Assembly (NCBI GenBank): GCA_036872755.1
Contig: JAVHNS010000001.1
Coordinates: 4,154,001 to 4,218,000 of the forward strand
Direction of reading: 5' to 3'
DNA length: 64,000 nucleotides
Origin: Orbilia blumenaviensis
Taxonomy: Eukaryota > Ascomycota > Orbiliomycetes > Orbiliales > Orbiliaceae
Of this stretch, positions 1-13,451 are shown piece after piece (positions within the stretch are counted from its first letter, which is position 1; each line of letters opens with the position of its first letter). A program made the position numbers and the translations under genes. Under the pieces are notes generated by a model, which did not search any database, was not told where the DNA came from, and saw nothing but the letters and a program-made list of their open reading frames with translations.

Positions 1-3000
1 CTTGTGGTTGAGCCCGGCTCCTTGAAATATGGTCAAGCGGGGTACCTAGTGGTGCTTGAACATGGAGGCAGTTGTAGGGGCGCGTTCATGTAAGATCAAG
101 CTGGGGAAAAAAGTTGGGGAAGTCATCTGGAAAAAAGGAACCATGCACAGAGATATTGGGATCCACAGAAACCCATAATGACTAGCGCAGCCCACGCTGC
201 ACTCGCAAAGTTAAGACTGTTTCGTCTTTCTTATTTACGAATTTTATTGGGCTGCCACGGGAAGAGCGTCAGATGAAGCCTTATGGGTGTTTCTTCTGAA
301 GCTGTTCCAGAAAGGTTCTTCCGGCCCACATCTGCACGACAAGGGAGGATGGGAACACACCCTGCATGATCAAATTTCGGTTGAGGTAAATACTAAACAG
401 ATAAAATGCAAATGGCTATCTAATCCGGGTCGGGTCGTGGAACCTCTCAGATCTCACATTTCTGTCTTGCTGGAGTTTGGTTAACTGTGCTGCGACTGCA
501 ACATTTCGTGGTCTTCGCGTTTTAGAGCCCATGTGCGTCTGCATGCGGCACCAGATATGCATAACTGCAACTGCACATACAGCAAATTGCTTTGCTTGTG
601 CCGAAGCACTGAACCCCAAAGAAAATATTAGACCCCAATAAGATACCACAGGGCATGTGAAGCGCACCAACCCCATGAAATTCATCCTTAGTATGTAGAA
701 GGATGGGTGCTAATCTAGTGAATTTCTTGGCCGTCACGAATGACGATACCTTAGACCTGCCTTCTTTCCAGATGAGGAACGGTTTACGAGGCACACTTCT
801 ATATGTAACTAGCTATAGCTCCAGCTATTCGCAGGCATCTAAGTTTAAGACTCGGTAGTGCGCTCCGTTCCCTCACACAAACTCCTGCACATATGTATTA
901 ATGTATTATCTAAATTGGATATGAGTATGACGATTAGCACCGTGAGGTAGTGTGATCGGTCTGAGAATCTGATCTCGATATCTGAGCGTTGTCACAACCG
1001 TGCAATTATAAATCGCCCTGCGCCTGTACGAAACACTTATATGTGTGCATTGTTTCTTTGTTTCCATTTTAATGGCCCTATCGGAAGCAGAGGGAGCCCC
1101 GGTCAGATAAGACATGCGAAAGACCAAGCTTGTTGGACGAAATCACCGAAGGCTTGAGCTTCGTTCTCGTTTTCCGTTGCATGCATGGAAGCATTCGCTG
1201 GCAGGGATAGGCCCGTAATTCGGCCGTTCAGACAGGGCTAGGGGCCAAACCTTCGTTAATCCCACCCCCAAAGCCAGTGCTGCAACCCGCTCAAAGAGGG
1301 GTCAAGGTTGACAAGGGGGCTCTGCGCCTTTCTGCGCATGGAGAATGTCGCGCGGTGAAATTGAAAGGAATGCGGGCAACATGAGATCAGATTTTATCCG
1401 CTTGTGGTCTCTAATCGAGCAGTTTTCTCCAGCTCCAAATATGCTAGGGATAGGTAAATATTGATCACATGGTTTCAACGGCCCAAAAACTCTAGTGAGC
1501 ACTGAACCTGGAGACGCACCCTCAGATACCAGCGGAAGTGAACGTTCATTGGTGAAATTTAAAACGAGTCTGGGGGGCCCACCGATGATCGAAATGCCGC
1601 CTCAGTTGCACAGACCTTTCTCAAACACTAAGTGTAAGGTAGTAAGGAGGAAAGAATGGAACTCCGAGGGAAGCTTTCAGGAACACTTCGTTGAACGCAC
1701 TTTCCAGCCTACGGCTAGCGGAGGCGACGGTGGGACCATATGTATCAATGCGTTGCGAACCCTCATTCACACGGGCACGAGCACGGCCCTACGCCTGACG
1801 AGTTCCGTAACAGTTAGGACGAGAAGCCAGCGCAGGACTTCCACGAATAGAAGACTATACGAGGACTCCCTCTACCGTTCTTCAACTTTTCTAGAAGCGG
1901 ACTGTTCACGTGGACCCACACAATCCCCACCCCAGCATCGTATCACATATTAATATTGGTGGGCATCATCAAGCGCTTCGATTCAAAGTAGTCTAAATTT
2001 CGTCATGGTGAGGATACCAATGCACTGAGTTCATCCGGAACACTAAATCTATCTCGTAATAGCTTCAGGGAACACTGAAGCTTCTGCGCCGCATTCTGGA
2101 AGTTTTCTAGAAGAGCGTGGAGAAGCGGGAAGAAGGCCCGGGCACTCCACTGACCTCCAACCTCCAGTTCTGTGTCACTTCAGTGTCTTCTGATGCCCCA
2201 GGGTATCGTACCTGCACAGATGTTGGATGTCTCGAAGGATGGCGCCACATTCGCGAATGACTTTGTCAAAGAAGCTTCGATGCATATTCCAGAATCCGGA
2301 TGGAAATGAACACAGGAACAACGTTTTCCCTAGTCGACTAGTCATCCCACAAGATGTTCTCGTCGAAAGGTCAGTGCACAGGTACGGCGAAGAACTCTGC
2401 GGACTTTGTTCTGCCCCTCGCTTGCCAGACGATTCTGGTTCCGTCTGCGCCGTTTGTATCCCTCCAATCTCCGAGTGGCTACTAGCAATGTATATGCGAC
2501 ACAGGCCTCATCCACCGCGAAGCCATATGCAGGCTTAGCATGATAGCTTGATGCGCGCACTTGATACCGAAATATGAATTTAGCATGCGGGAATCGCATT
2601 TGATCAAAACGGACTTAATTATCTAGTGTGGCCTTTCAACCTTTCGCTTTTCAGAAAAGGTTGCCGGGATTTTGGCTTGTGGTGGCTACTTGAGAAATTG
2701 AAATAAATGCTGTGTGCCGACGAAACATCTCGGACGGAATGTTCATATCTTCATAATGCACCTGTGTCGGACACGGCTTGAATACGAACGAGCATGCATT
2801 TTTAGAGAAAAGTACCTGGGTTTGCATACTCATGTCACTCGGTTTTCGTATGCGATATTTTCCTGTAATTGATTTCCCTCCGTGGGTGGGTGTCATGCCA
2901 TGAGTTGCAAATTGGCATTGACATATCTTACCCTCCTTGCACGGCCTGGATATCTGTTGACTGCGCCGAAAAGCCGGTGCGGCCACACCTAGCCATCCAA

Positions 3001-6000
3001 CTGCAAGCCGACAACAACGGGACGTCAATTTGCAAGTTTTTTGGTCGCTGTCGAGTCGGCATGAAGCCAGAAAAGATGGTTGCTCTCGAATCCGGAAAGT
3101 CCATGCTGAATATGAGATGCTGCAATGCAATCCGTATTAACGTTGAATCGAATCTGTGAAGAAGATGCTTGCTTGAAGGTTTTCTGCCGTCAACGCACCT
3201 CAGTTCGAAGTCACACTTCCAAGAGCAAGGATTTCGGCACTAGCGGAACAGTCGGGCCTACACTCCTCGCATTCTCCTCAGAACCTCACTTCTGAGGTGT
3301 CACCACAAACAACCAGCACCTCGGGCCCCAATAACAGATAGCTATCGATCATCTTATGGGAGAGAACTCCTTGCTTTCTTAGACCCCAATCCGTTTTCAA
3401 TCAGCAGCATTTTAACTCCATTTCTTTTTCCTTTGTGAAAAGCGTCCTGTAGGCGCATGTTTGGGCGTGAGCCGTGTCCGAACACACGCACTAACCTGTT
3501 TAGCTATCAGATTCATGGATGAAGGTTTTTCCGGAGCCAGGATCCCGCAGATCGTAACCGCTCAGCTGCTATCCGCGGGCGAATTTCCTTGGTATCCCGA
3601 GGAGCCAAAGTGGCCCGTGTTCTCTCCCGAGCCGATTTTCTTCCAACCTGAGGGAAGTCGGATACTGAAAATACTATCGCATATTATTCAAATATTCAAA
3701 AACACAAAGCTTCAGGATTTTCTTACAAACTTTAGTACGTACAAAGTGTTTCTACAAGTCGTCCCTTGTCAAAGCGCACCCCCTCTTTAGTGCAGCTCTC
3801 AAGTCTCTGGCTGCCCAGCCTTCGAACTTCAGGTCCACTTTGTGGATACATGCCCTGGATAGCCTCTGGAGCCGTGGAGTTCGGATGGCTGTTTCGGGCG
3901 ACGCTTGATCGCGCCTTCTGTTATATTATTACAAAGTAAGTTAAGTTATTATCACGCATGCAGGATGGTCCGTGCATTGCGCACTCTGTAAATGTTTGCT
4001 AGCCTCGCAGTCTGGCCTGCGATATCGCTTCGGCTTTGGCCAAGGTTCTCTAAGTGGCCCCTGGCCCAGAATCCAATTAAAACGTCTACCGAAAGCTCTT
4101 TTTGTGTTTGCTTTCTCAAGAAGAACTTATATTTATTAAACCGGATCAATAACCAGTTGTTTCCGGGACGCAACAATTCTCGGTACTGTATTCTACTACG
4201 TAATGTCGGGACCTCTATCGGCCACCTTCTTTTTTCTGCATCTCGACGGTTCAAAACGGACAAACTTAAAATATTTTAGTGTAACTGTGTAGTGTATACA
4301 TTTTGAGAGTCTGTCTTTGATCTGATTACAATCGCGTGATATTCTCAGGACTCTGAAAATGCTTAACCTTTAGCTAGTCTAGAGCTCTACATAGATAATA
4401 CCAACGAAAATTCGGGTTTTGAAACAAGCCTTTTGCTTCGTCAAATGCAGGTACAAGACATCGACACTAAAGCTCTAGCTCAAAACACAGTCCGTGGTAC
4501 TGTTTATCCGAGCTGCGTCATAAATCACACAATTAGAGAAGTTGTAAGCGCTGAAGGTCTGGTCTGGATGGACTTAGATATGCCGTGATGCAATACAATT
4601 GCGCCTAAATAATGCAGCCAACAAAACTATCATGAAGCTCCAGTGATGTGGTGTCGTGTATACGTATCTACAAAATGTTGAGGTTTCTGCAGTACCTTAG
4701 CTGCATTTTCATGCGGTTAAGTTTTTAGCATCTGGTCCATGGTTGGCTCGTTTACCCATCCGTCCAATCAGCCACTGTTCGATTGCATCGAATTGTGTGG
4801 AGCGAGTAGTCGAATATGTATATTTTCTGCATCTATAGCTCATGCAGACCCAAGGGCCGGCTTCGCTTGGCCGCAACTGAAATCTACAACCTATAGACAA
4901 TGAGATATTTCATTTCCCGAACTTTTGAGTTCAGCCCAATTTTGGATAGTATGACAGCTCAACTGATGTGAATCGAACACACCCCCCGGCCTGAATCGAA
5001 TTTACACTTCACTCGTCAGTTCGACGCCATGAGACCGGGTGAAACTCATCGCCCTATCAAATGTCCCCACAAATGACATATGCATATTACATTAATAGTA
5101 TGTAATTGTTTGTGAAATGTGCCTGGTCAGGTACCAAAACGCCAGCCACAAGCACAAGAATATGGATTTTCCCGTTTATCCGGTGTGTTGTAAATTGTTT
5201 TGAGATCTTGGTTGCAAATTTGGTTTCCAATGGTATCAACTACAATTTTGAACGTTTTATAGAAAACCTAGAAACGGTTAGAGCCTGTCTGGTGGCTGCA
5301 AGATATGTCCCGTTAAGAAGACTAGTCCTCATTCTGAAACTCCGCTGCAGGGGAAAGGAGGATTAGCGACATGAATATTATTCGAGTTTTTTCCACATAG
5401 AGAGCTCAAGTCTATATTATTTTACATTATTTCGATGAAAAGAGAAATCCCGCAGATTATGATGTGTGGGCAAGCGACAACTCACATTTGAAATTATATA
5501 AGCTGTTTGATTCTGTAGCAGGGGAACATATAATATTACATTTCCTATATGGGTGGGTAGATAGATTTCCGTTAGATTGATACGGTCTAGTCACGGACAG
5601 CATCCGAAAGGCTGTACATACATAGAAGGAATGGCTGACAGGAGTGGCGATAAAGGCATTATTACAAGGTTCAATTATGTTCGAGACTCCTGGTGTTCGT
5701 TTGGCAGAGGAACATGGATCCAATCTCGCCGCAAGGGTAATGTCTCGCACTCATCGACGCGCACACAATATTAACATGTTCCCTCTCATTTCTTATTATC
5801 TTAATGGCGTGATGATATTGCATTCCGTCAGTGTCTATGCGTCTGTTGCTTTTCCCCACCAACGAATGCTTGACAGTAGAACCGGATTTCCCTGATGCTA
5901 CTGGGTCGTTTAACCTCTTGGTGTCACTCCCATGGTATTTCCATAGAATACATCCATATTGAATCTACACATGAACGTTTCATATCCAGCTATACCCTTG

Positions 6001-7876
6001 GTAGCTCGCGGTGCGATGTCGTTATAACTATCGACATTAGTAAATTGTCGATTCCCTAGTGTCGATGTATCAAGCTAGCAACCCTGCAACTCTACAGAGG
6101 TCGCCTTGCAACCTCCAGCTTTGTCCGATCCTGCTAGCCTCCCCATCCTTATTTGGCATGATATTCCACTGTCAGGCAATTCTTGGGTCGTATTGAGTCA
6201 GCTCGAATAAGCATGACTCCCCTGCACATACCCAGCAGATGACCCAGTAAAGATCAACATGCTGGCAATTCATTTGCCTTGGAAAATTCAGACAAGTGAC
6301 ACACGGCAACTGTCAGCTGTCCGCTATTTCAAGGTTGCCACTTGAACCCTTAATTCTCGCCTTCATCTTGATGTCTCTCAAATTCTTGCCATGACTGCAC
6401 GGAGCCCATGACCGACCCCTATCAGAGGAGCATTGGAGTTTGCAATGGCGCCTTGGCCTGCATGATCGGTCTGGATCTTCCTTTATCCGTTCCGGGGTCC
6501 GCCCCACCCCTCAATGCTGCGTTTATTCCGTTGATTGGTTTGCAGGTCCGTGTTCTCACAGGGGGGGGGGCTGTATGGTGGAAACCGCCGGAGTGCTTTG
6601 CAAAACAAGACTTGGAAAATTTTCACCTCACTTGCTTGATAGTTTGCACCTCAATATGTATAAGTGTATAGACGATATGCATGTAGACACGGCAGGAGCA
6701 GGTGACCCCATAAACTTGTCCAAATTGGCCCAGATAAGAAATGCGGAGAACCCGGCTTTGGATCGGCCGTCTCCAGATGAGGTTTTTAGCATTTCTTCTT
6801 ATGAAGGTGAGCTGTCTGTGGCGCCGTTCACTTTCCGTTTGATATTGCAATCTCGATTTGTGTGCCCTTGACTTCGGAGCTAACTTGGAAATGAGCTGAA
6901 AAGGAAGAGGTTTGCCTTCTGACACACTTGATTTATGCAGTTTCATGCAGACGAGGGCGGATGCAAATGCAGAGAATGTCTTACCGCCGGTGGCAAGTGA
7001 CATGGTCATATTGTTTTATCGTGATCAATATCAAGACGGCTTGTTGTCAAGTGATGTGTAAAATTCTGCCATTGCTTGATTTGAATATGGTTCTATGGGT
7101 GTACTAGGGCCATTACCTCCCCTACATAGTTAGCGGTCGATACGAGCCAGGTACAGATGTCCAGGACACATTTTTCGGGCTCGCTAAGAAAAAATGCCAA
7201 ACATCGGGGTTAGGCTAGCCGATGGCTATCTATGCTTGTTGATATGCAGGCTGGGCCGTTTTTGTGATATCTTCTGCGAAGGGCTGGTCCTGGTTTCTTC
7301 TGGCGCTTTTGAAAACTCAGTAATCTCCCTGGTCGCTATGCCTTTGCCATCCTCCCCGCAAATTTGCGATGGCAAATCCTTTCAGCTGGGGAAACACGAG
7401 GTTCATTTGCGAATTTGATCTTCCAGGGCCGGCCTCTTGGACAATACCTGTTAATTTTCGCTCAGCTCGATCGACATGTGTAATGATACGCTGATGCACG
7501 GCATCGTCCGATGTCCCCGCACGAACATCAGAATACTTCGCTACTACCTAGGCCTTACAATATCGGTAGCGTAATGCATGGTTTATGGGATGGATTAAAT
7601 GGGTTTGATCTTTCTGTAAACTATATCCGAGTAAGCTATGGATGGATACAGGTATAGCCGGTTCTAACTTGGTTTGGCTGGCCGTATGGACCAGAGGGTT
7701 TGTTGCATATTTTGCGTTGTGATAGTCACAATAATTACCATCTTTGGAATCTGAGGTTCCACAGAGTTTTGAACAATTTCCCGATTAGCTAGATAGGTAG
7801 TGAAACGGCATCACGCTTCTAAATTCAATGCCATTCAGCTGCTTGAAACCGTCCCCAGTAGTAACGTTGTATGGAT

Positions 7877-7930
7877 TTTTTTAAATTTTTTTTTTTTTAA
7901 ATTTTTCGATTTTCGATTTTCGATTTCCGT
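7877..7930. repeat. T-rich and TCGATTT tandem repeat
   Basis: A run of T and AAATTT blocks is followed by about three imperfect copies of a TCGATTT unit. It is simple low-complexity DNA in the gene-free left part of the window, about 550 bases before the alpha/beta hydrolase start. Confidence 0.7.
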
Positions 7931-8293
7931 GATCATGTTTAAGAATCGTTTTCTGACAAAGTGCTAAAATTTCCACTCAGACGGCATCGGCGCAACTCGG
8001 AGGGTCTGTTGCGACCGATTCCCTGTAAAAAGGAGAAATTGTTGCCATTTTGAGGTGGATTTGCGAGTGCTGGGGAAACTTTAGCTCAATTGGGTAGACT
8101 AAGAATTCTCGAGGGGCTAATAGTTGCCGTATCCGGTACCTCGACATCGTGATATATCGTTAGTTGCGGGGGCTGAGGTCGACAAGTTGAGCGCTTCCCA
8201 GAATATAAATGACAGATACAGTACATATCTATACTTGTATGTGAGCTTTAATTCTAAATACCAATTTTTTCTCTCTTTTTTTAAAAAAAAACT

Positions 8294-8320
8294 TATTTAT
8301 TTATTTATTTATTTATTTTC
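8294..8320. repeat. TTTA microsatellite
   Basis: About six copies of a TTTA unit lie within an A/T-rich patch about 150 bases upstream of the hydrolase start codon. Likely length-polymorphic. Confidence 0.8.
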
Positions 8321-8470
8321 GCAACTTCAAGTATATTTAAATATTCCAACATATTTTTTTGGGAAAAAGACATCATCCCCTCACGACACTGTCCAATTTT
8401 TAAATAATATCCCCCAAACCATTTAAGGTGAAACTGCAACTAGGGCCATAATATACTGAGCTTCGTTGAG

Positions 8471-9775
8471 ATGCAGTCACTTAGACGAATACCCCCAAAA
8501 CTGGAATCTCAAATCCGTACTTTTGGAGCGGGGCGACCGATTCAGAACGTTGTTGATAGAAAATGGAAACTCGAGTGGTCACCAAGAATCACACCTGCTC
8601 CCAAACCACCAGCCGGGTTCATAAGAGACTTCATCGAAACCCCAGATGGGAAGCTCGAGCTATTAAAAACCACGACTAAAGAGTCGATTGAAAGCAACAA
8701 ACCACCCCTCTTTTTCCAGCATGGAGGGTTTGGATGCGCGGATGTATATATCCCCTGGATGGAATATTTTTCAAACCGAGGCTATCCATGTTATGCGCTG
8801 TCGATTCGAGGCCATGGATATAGCTGGGGTCCCTCGTATTATAAAATGGTATTTGGGACTACAGCACCTATGCTTGCTCATGATGTGGCTGCTGGGGTGA
8901 GACATGTTACAGATATTCACAAAAATGATTCAATCAAAAGACGGGGTGGGGGTCTACCCGTCTTAATAGGACATAGCAATGGAGGGGGACTTAGTCAGAT
9001 GTTACTCGATCGTGGATATGCCAAAGCTTCAGCTTTAGTGATATTGGCTGGAACCCCAAACTTTGGAGGGTAAATTTTCATTGTAGACAGCTGCTCAGCT
9101 CTAGATAAGCTAACTTCATGTGTTATAGATTGGGTGTCTACAAGAACTGGGGAACATTTGATCCCTGGTTTCTCCCTAGAATGTACTTTCGGGATTTCTT
9201 TCACCCTCGATCTCCTTTATCGAAAACTAGCCTTGTCCATCGTGCATTTTTCTGCGATGAGTTCCCAAGAGAAGAGGTGGCAGAGTTTGAAAAGTCGATG
9301 TCACCATACTTAAGCTATTGGTGGCCTATGCAAATAATGGGCCGATTTGTTAAAACAGAGAACGTTCTCTCTAACCTCAAAGGCTGGGGAGGTGGAAGGG
9401 TCTTTGTTCTTGCAGCTGAGCGTGATAGACTTATGAGTTTGAATTTGATGGGGCGCGTGGCAGAGGAATACCGTGAACAGCGAAAGTCAATGATCCGTTC
9501 GGGTGTATTCACAAATGGTGGAAGCATGAGCAAAAGTTGGGTTCCTGGGGAGAACGATAGGACAAAATTTGGCGGACTTGAGGGCATCTGGGACGGTATT
9601 GCATACAGGGTTGTAGAAGGAGCAGGGCACCATCGTAAGTTTCCCGTAAACTACAAATATGCATACAAATATGAAAACAAAGGCTAAGATACAATAAAAA
9701 GTTCAAAATGACCTACAGAGAAACATTGGAGCAGCGTATCTCGAGCAGTGGCTGAAGACCCTTGATGAAGCGTGA
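8471..9775 (+). CDS. Alpha/beta hydrolase
   Basis: Predicted alpha/beta-hydrolase-fold enzyme, probably an esterase or lipase-like hydrolase; substrate unknown. Three exons give 392 residues: 8471-9069, 9129-9634 and 9702-9775, joined by two GT-AG introns of 59 and 67 nt that keep the frame. The oxyanion-hole motif FQHGGFG lies near residue 82 and the nucleophile elbow GHSNGG places the serine near residue 168. A probable acid follows in AERDRLM, and the histidine lies in GAGHH close to the C-terminus. The last acceptor (9700-9701) was chosen because it gives the family-typical HHLQNDLQ sequence; the nearer acceptor at 9718 breaks the frame. No signal peptide or membrane helix is evident, so a cytosolic enzyme is likely. 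It converges on the kinase gene, with 173 bases between the stops. Family assignment is firm; function is not. Confidence 0.88.
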
Positions 9776-9948
9776 AGCCAGTTTGATTAAAGTTAATAGT
9801 CGATTAAATTAGACCTTGGACGTGAAAACAGGAGGGGAGCTTGGTAGAATAAATGTAATGGCTACACTTGCATATGTATGTTTGGTCTGGGTTAATTTTT
9901 AATAGTGCTTATGAAATAAACAGCCACATCCTATACAGCCAGGAAGAC

Positions 9949-12161
9949 TTATGGTGCTGGGGGTATTCGAAAGAGGGGGGGTAGAGCCTCGAGCTCCTCC
10001 TTGAGCTCAGTGATGCACAATCTCTTATTTTTCCCACAAGTAAGCCGGAGTATAATTGACTTAACTTTTCCGACGAGACCCCCTCCAAATAGTGAGAGAT
10101 ACTGTTTGCAGAAATCGGCCGGGAAGGGGTCATTCGATCTGTCGACTTCTCGGAGTCTCTGGATCAGGATATTTCGTTCGGTAGCGGTACCGAAGCCGTA
10201 AAGAAGTTCGAAAAACATGATTCCGAGGGCATAGGAGTCCCCAAGGTGGGGGCCGCTTTGACCTTTACTAGTATGTTCGATGTCATCGCGGGTGTCTTCC
10301 GCCCATGCAGGTGGCATGTACAAGGCTGTGCCACCTCCAGCGGGCCCCTGGAATGCCGGCTTCCCATCGCTTCCTAGAGCGCGCTTGATATCAGCGGTGA
10401 GACCGAAGTCTCCAATCTTCGGTGTAATCCAGCAGAGATCTCCTGGAAGACAATCGCCTCCTTCCGGACATATATGCCCCCGATGACTGCATTTACAGCC
10501 GGCAACGCGGATGCTTCCGTTCATCTCTCCAATCAAGCCTTTCTCGACTTTGAGGAATATGTTGGCCGGCTTGAGGTCTCGATGCACTAAATTATGATGA
10601 TGCATATATTCAACGGCGTCAACAATCCTAATCATGAGTTCGATAGCAGTCTTGGGGTGGAATGTGTAGGTAAAATCGAATTCTTTGAGGGGAGAGTTGT
10701 TTTCCCTTGGGGTACTAATGAGGTCGTCCAGAGAAAGGGAGTACTGAGCCATCTGTATGCTCAGGATATGCACATGGGTGCTAGGTTTGGCAGGTAGGAG
10801 CGCCAGTTGTCCACCTCCCCGTGGAACAATTTCGCCTTCGGTGTCCTCGCTGCCGCTACCGCCAGTTAAATACTTGTGGGATGAATTTTCGAATAAACTA
10901 TTTCTAGCTGGCTCCACGGTCCCACTGGCTGGCTTAGATCGGCTCTTCTTAGAACCAGGCCAGAATATAGATTCTTCATCATCTGATTCTTCACCCTCTG
11001 ACGACTCCTTGTCCGAATAGTCCTCAGGCGAACTGTCAGCCCCAGAAGCGCCTTCCTCCTCTTCCTCGCTTTCATTGTCAGAGTCTTCTAGTTCGGAATA
11101 ACCCTCCCTAGTAGCTTGACCAGAAACACTCAAATCCCAAGTACGGTCCTCAGTGTAGCCCTCGAGCTCACTGGAGTCTGGACAAAGTTCATTCTTCACT
11201 CTTTCAAACTGCTCCCGACTCATCCTCTCCATCCACGAACCATAATACCGAACGATATTTGGATGGTCTAACCTTGCGAGAACCTTCACTTCATGATGCA
11301 ATTCTGCGAATGCACTTTCGCGGGCCTTTTTGTCGACGATACGAGCAGCGCGGAGGAATGGCTCTGTGATGATAATTTTTTTTATGGCATATACTTCACC
11401 ATCGAGGAGGTTCATGCAGGACCAAACGCTACCGAACCCTCCTCTTCCTAGGCATTCTAGATCTTTCCATCGAGGCCCGAATATCGCACTGCACCCATCA
11501 CTTTGGTCTCCTGGTCCCTCCAAACGAGTTCGGGGAGCCTGGATACGGAATTCAGTTGGCGGTTCCAAACCAGAACGCTGCAATGCTTTTTATATGAATA
11601 AGATGCAACGGTTAGCACGGGCCCTATCGTATCTAACATGTGCAGGGGCGTATCTAACATCTACGTACCTTGTTCTAGCACCTTGACATCTGTAGAGCCC
11701 CCTGATATCGCCCCAACGAGCGATCCCAAATAGGATGATACCGCACTTCTATGACTCTCGAAGGGCTTCCCACCAAAGTCCAAAATTCGAGGATCGATGA
11801 CCCCAAGGCTGACTAGCTGCTTGAGAGACTCATCAACTATTCGCTGTTTCTCTTCTACTGAAGTATACTTATACTCCGGTTTTGAAAGTATGTTTCGAAT
11901 ATGTTGTTCCGTTGAGGTGGCATGGAGCAGCATTCTAAGATGCTCCTGGTTGGCGGAACCAAACGGGTTCTGATCTCGGGGAACCGAGCTGACTTCAGAG
12001 TCCTTGGGTGTTTCTTTCTCGTCTGTGCTTTCATTTGTTTTCCCTTCCTTCTTAGGAGCTGTAGAGTGGTCACTGGAACTATTGATCTGACGGTATTGCG
12101 TGAACTGGGCGCCGTAGTATTCTGACGGGGTTGATATGTTCATATCTGGGTCGGAATTCAT
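9949..12161 (-). CDS. eIF2-alpha-kinase-like protein kinase (HRI type)
   Basis: Serine/threonine kinase resembling eIF2-alpha kinases, most like the fungal HRI-type branch (S. pombe Hri1/Hri2, Aspergillus IfkB); such enzymes slow translation initiation under stress. Two exons (12161-11669 and 11585-9949, minus strand) around an 83-nt GT-AG intron give 709 residues. The kinase domain has the glycine loop GRGGFGSVW, the lysine in YAIKK, the catalytic HRDLKPANI and DFGLT. A long acidic Ser/Glu insert (about 10960-11080) splits the N-lobe from the second half, a hallmark of eIF2-alpha kinases. The N-terminal exon holds a helical region (near LKQLVSLGVIDPRILDFGG) also found in HRI-like fungal kinases. 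A short insert with Cys and His (about 10450-10500) lies between the catalytic loop and DFG. The start was set at the first ATG after an in-frame untranslated-looking stretch; the next Met is six codons on. Confidence 0.82.
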
Positions 12162-13451
12162 GATGCTTCGGATCGGAATTCGGAACCACTGCGAGATAAA
12201 AATAAATAAAAATAGAGCTCCGTGCAATCTACAAGGAAAGTAACACCATCTGCCTCGCACCTAGTGGGGTACAGGAATCCGACAATTTAGGAAAAGTGTA
12301 AGGGATAGCCTCTGTGAATTGAGGGGAGAGACTGTGTCTTGATGGTTTGCGTTGAGCTGCCAAAATACAACAAATTGCTTGATGGTGACGGCTAAGGATT
12401 GGTGAGGGTGGAGTGGAGGTGTGAGATTGAATGAAAGAAGAGCCTCCTTCCAGGAGGGGGAGAATACACAATGTGGTAGAAGTTCTAGGAGCCCTTCGTA
12501 TACGGCTCAGGACACGCGTATGTCCTGGTATCTGCTGGTATTCAAATGCAAGTTTTAACGGGGAGCTAGTTAATCTGCAAGCTGGATACGAAGGGCACAC
12601 AAATGGTAGAAGCTCAAGATGAAAATACGGTGTACATTGGACCGGCCAAAGTATAAGAATGACTGGTAACGGAGGGATATATGAGAATTGAATTTGTGTG
12701 GCTAGTGTTAGGATGTAGATAGAATTTGGGGAGAGACATGGGATGCAGAGGAGTGTTTGCCCACGCAATCATTCGAACCCGCAATTTCAGCATTTTAGTT
12801 CGGGGCGGAATATCGAGTTTATATAAATTTAGATGCGACCGAGAATACCGATTTGGTTAATATGGAAGTATGGGATGTCGCGGCTCATTTCCCCAGACTC
12901 ACTAAGCTAAGGGGAGAGTAGCCGCGTAGTTGCTACTGTGTACTCATTTACATGCGAAGACGCCAACAATTGGTACACATCACAGTGAAGGATCTAATAG
13001 AACACCCACTCCTCGCTTGTTTCGAAGGGGGTAGAACAGGGTCGAAGCTTTCGACAAAACAGCAAGGGTCTTGTTCGGTATTGTATCACCATTTCAGGAA
13101 GTGACGGTTGTGACCTCTAGAATCTTTGGCAATTATATCATTGCGCATGGTTGGGTTCATTTTGAGTGGTTTTTTTTTCTTGTTGTTCTTGACCTCGAGG
13201 TTGTCTTGTACCCACCTCAAGACCAAATCTCATGGTTTTTGTCTTACTTTTTTGTTGGATAATTCAATTCTTTAATTATAATTCGTCAACACAGCCAATT
13301 GGCGCCAAAGGCAATCCCAGATACTTGCTCCTGTTTATATCAAGACAACCGCTAACTTGAGAACCGCCCTATACAAAAAAGGTATTTACTAATATAAATA
13401 CTTTTATTTCTACTAAGGAGAAATAAAAAATATCAATAAAAGGGCCACCCA
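12162..13451. other. Intergenic region
   Basis: This is the upstream region of the kinase gene (which runs away to the left) and the downstream region of the methyltransferase gene. Open frames here are short and unconvincing. It contains the perfect hairpin described separately at 13402-13428. Confidence 0.5.
13402..13428. repeat. Perfect 10-bp inverted repeat
   Basis: TTTTATTTCT at 13402-13411 is the exact reverse complement of AGAAATAAAA at 13419-13428, around a 7-base loop. It starts 24 bases beyond the stop codon of the methyltransferase gene, so it would fall in that gene's 3' untranslated region and contains AATAAA-like sequence on both strands. It may take part in 3'-end formation, or be chance in an A/T-rich patch. 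Confidence 0.55.

Larger units (their letters stand above)
1..8470. other. Gene-free stretch
   Basis: No convincing gene is seen in these 8.4 kb. The open frames are short (the longest about 160 codons), overlap on both strands, do not join into longer products through plausible splice sites, and match no family I recognise. The stretch contains a G run near 6561-6570, a T-rich and TCGATTT-repeated patch at about 7877-7930 and a TTTA microsatellite at about 8294-8320. It could hold decayed mobile elements, untranslated RNA or regulatory DNA; nothing in it decides between these. Confidence 0.5.

Noticed and set aside
1495..1953. 152-codon plus-strand frame in the gene-free left region
   Set aside because: No domain, low-complexity composition, no supporting splice structure, and it is of chance length for this stretch.
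2651..3130. 159-codon minus-strand frame
   Set aside because: Overlaps a plus-strand frame of similar size and shows no recognisable motif.
6440..6871. 143-codon plus-strand frame
   Set aside because: Runs across a G homopolymer and overlaps a second frame; no motif or family signal.
12229..12768. 179-codon minus-strand frame upstream of the kinase
   Set aside because: Composition looks like non-coding DNA, and it overlaps the kinase leader; more likely 5' untranslated sequence.
12740..12800. B-box-like sequence suggesting a second tRNA (minus strand)
   Set aside because: Only the T-arm-like motif is present; no D arm, anticodon arm or acceptor pairing can be drawn.
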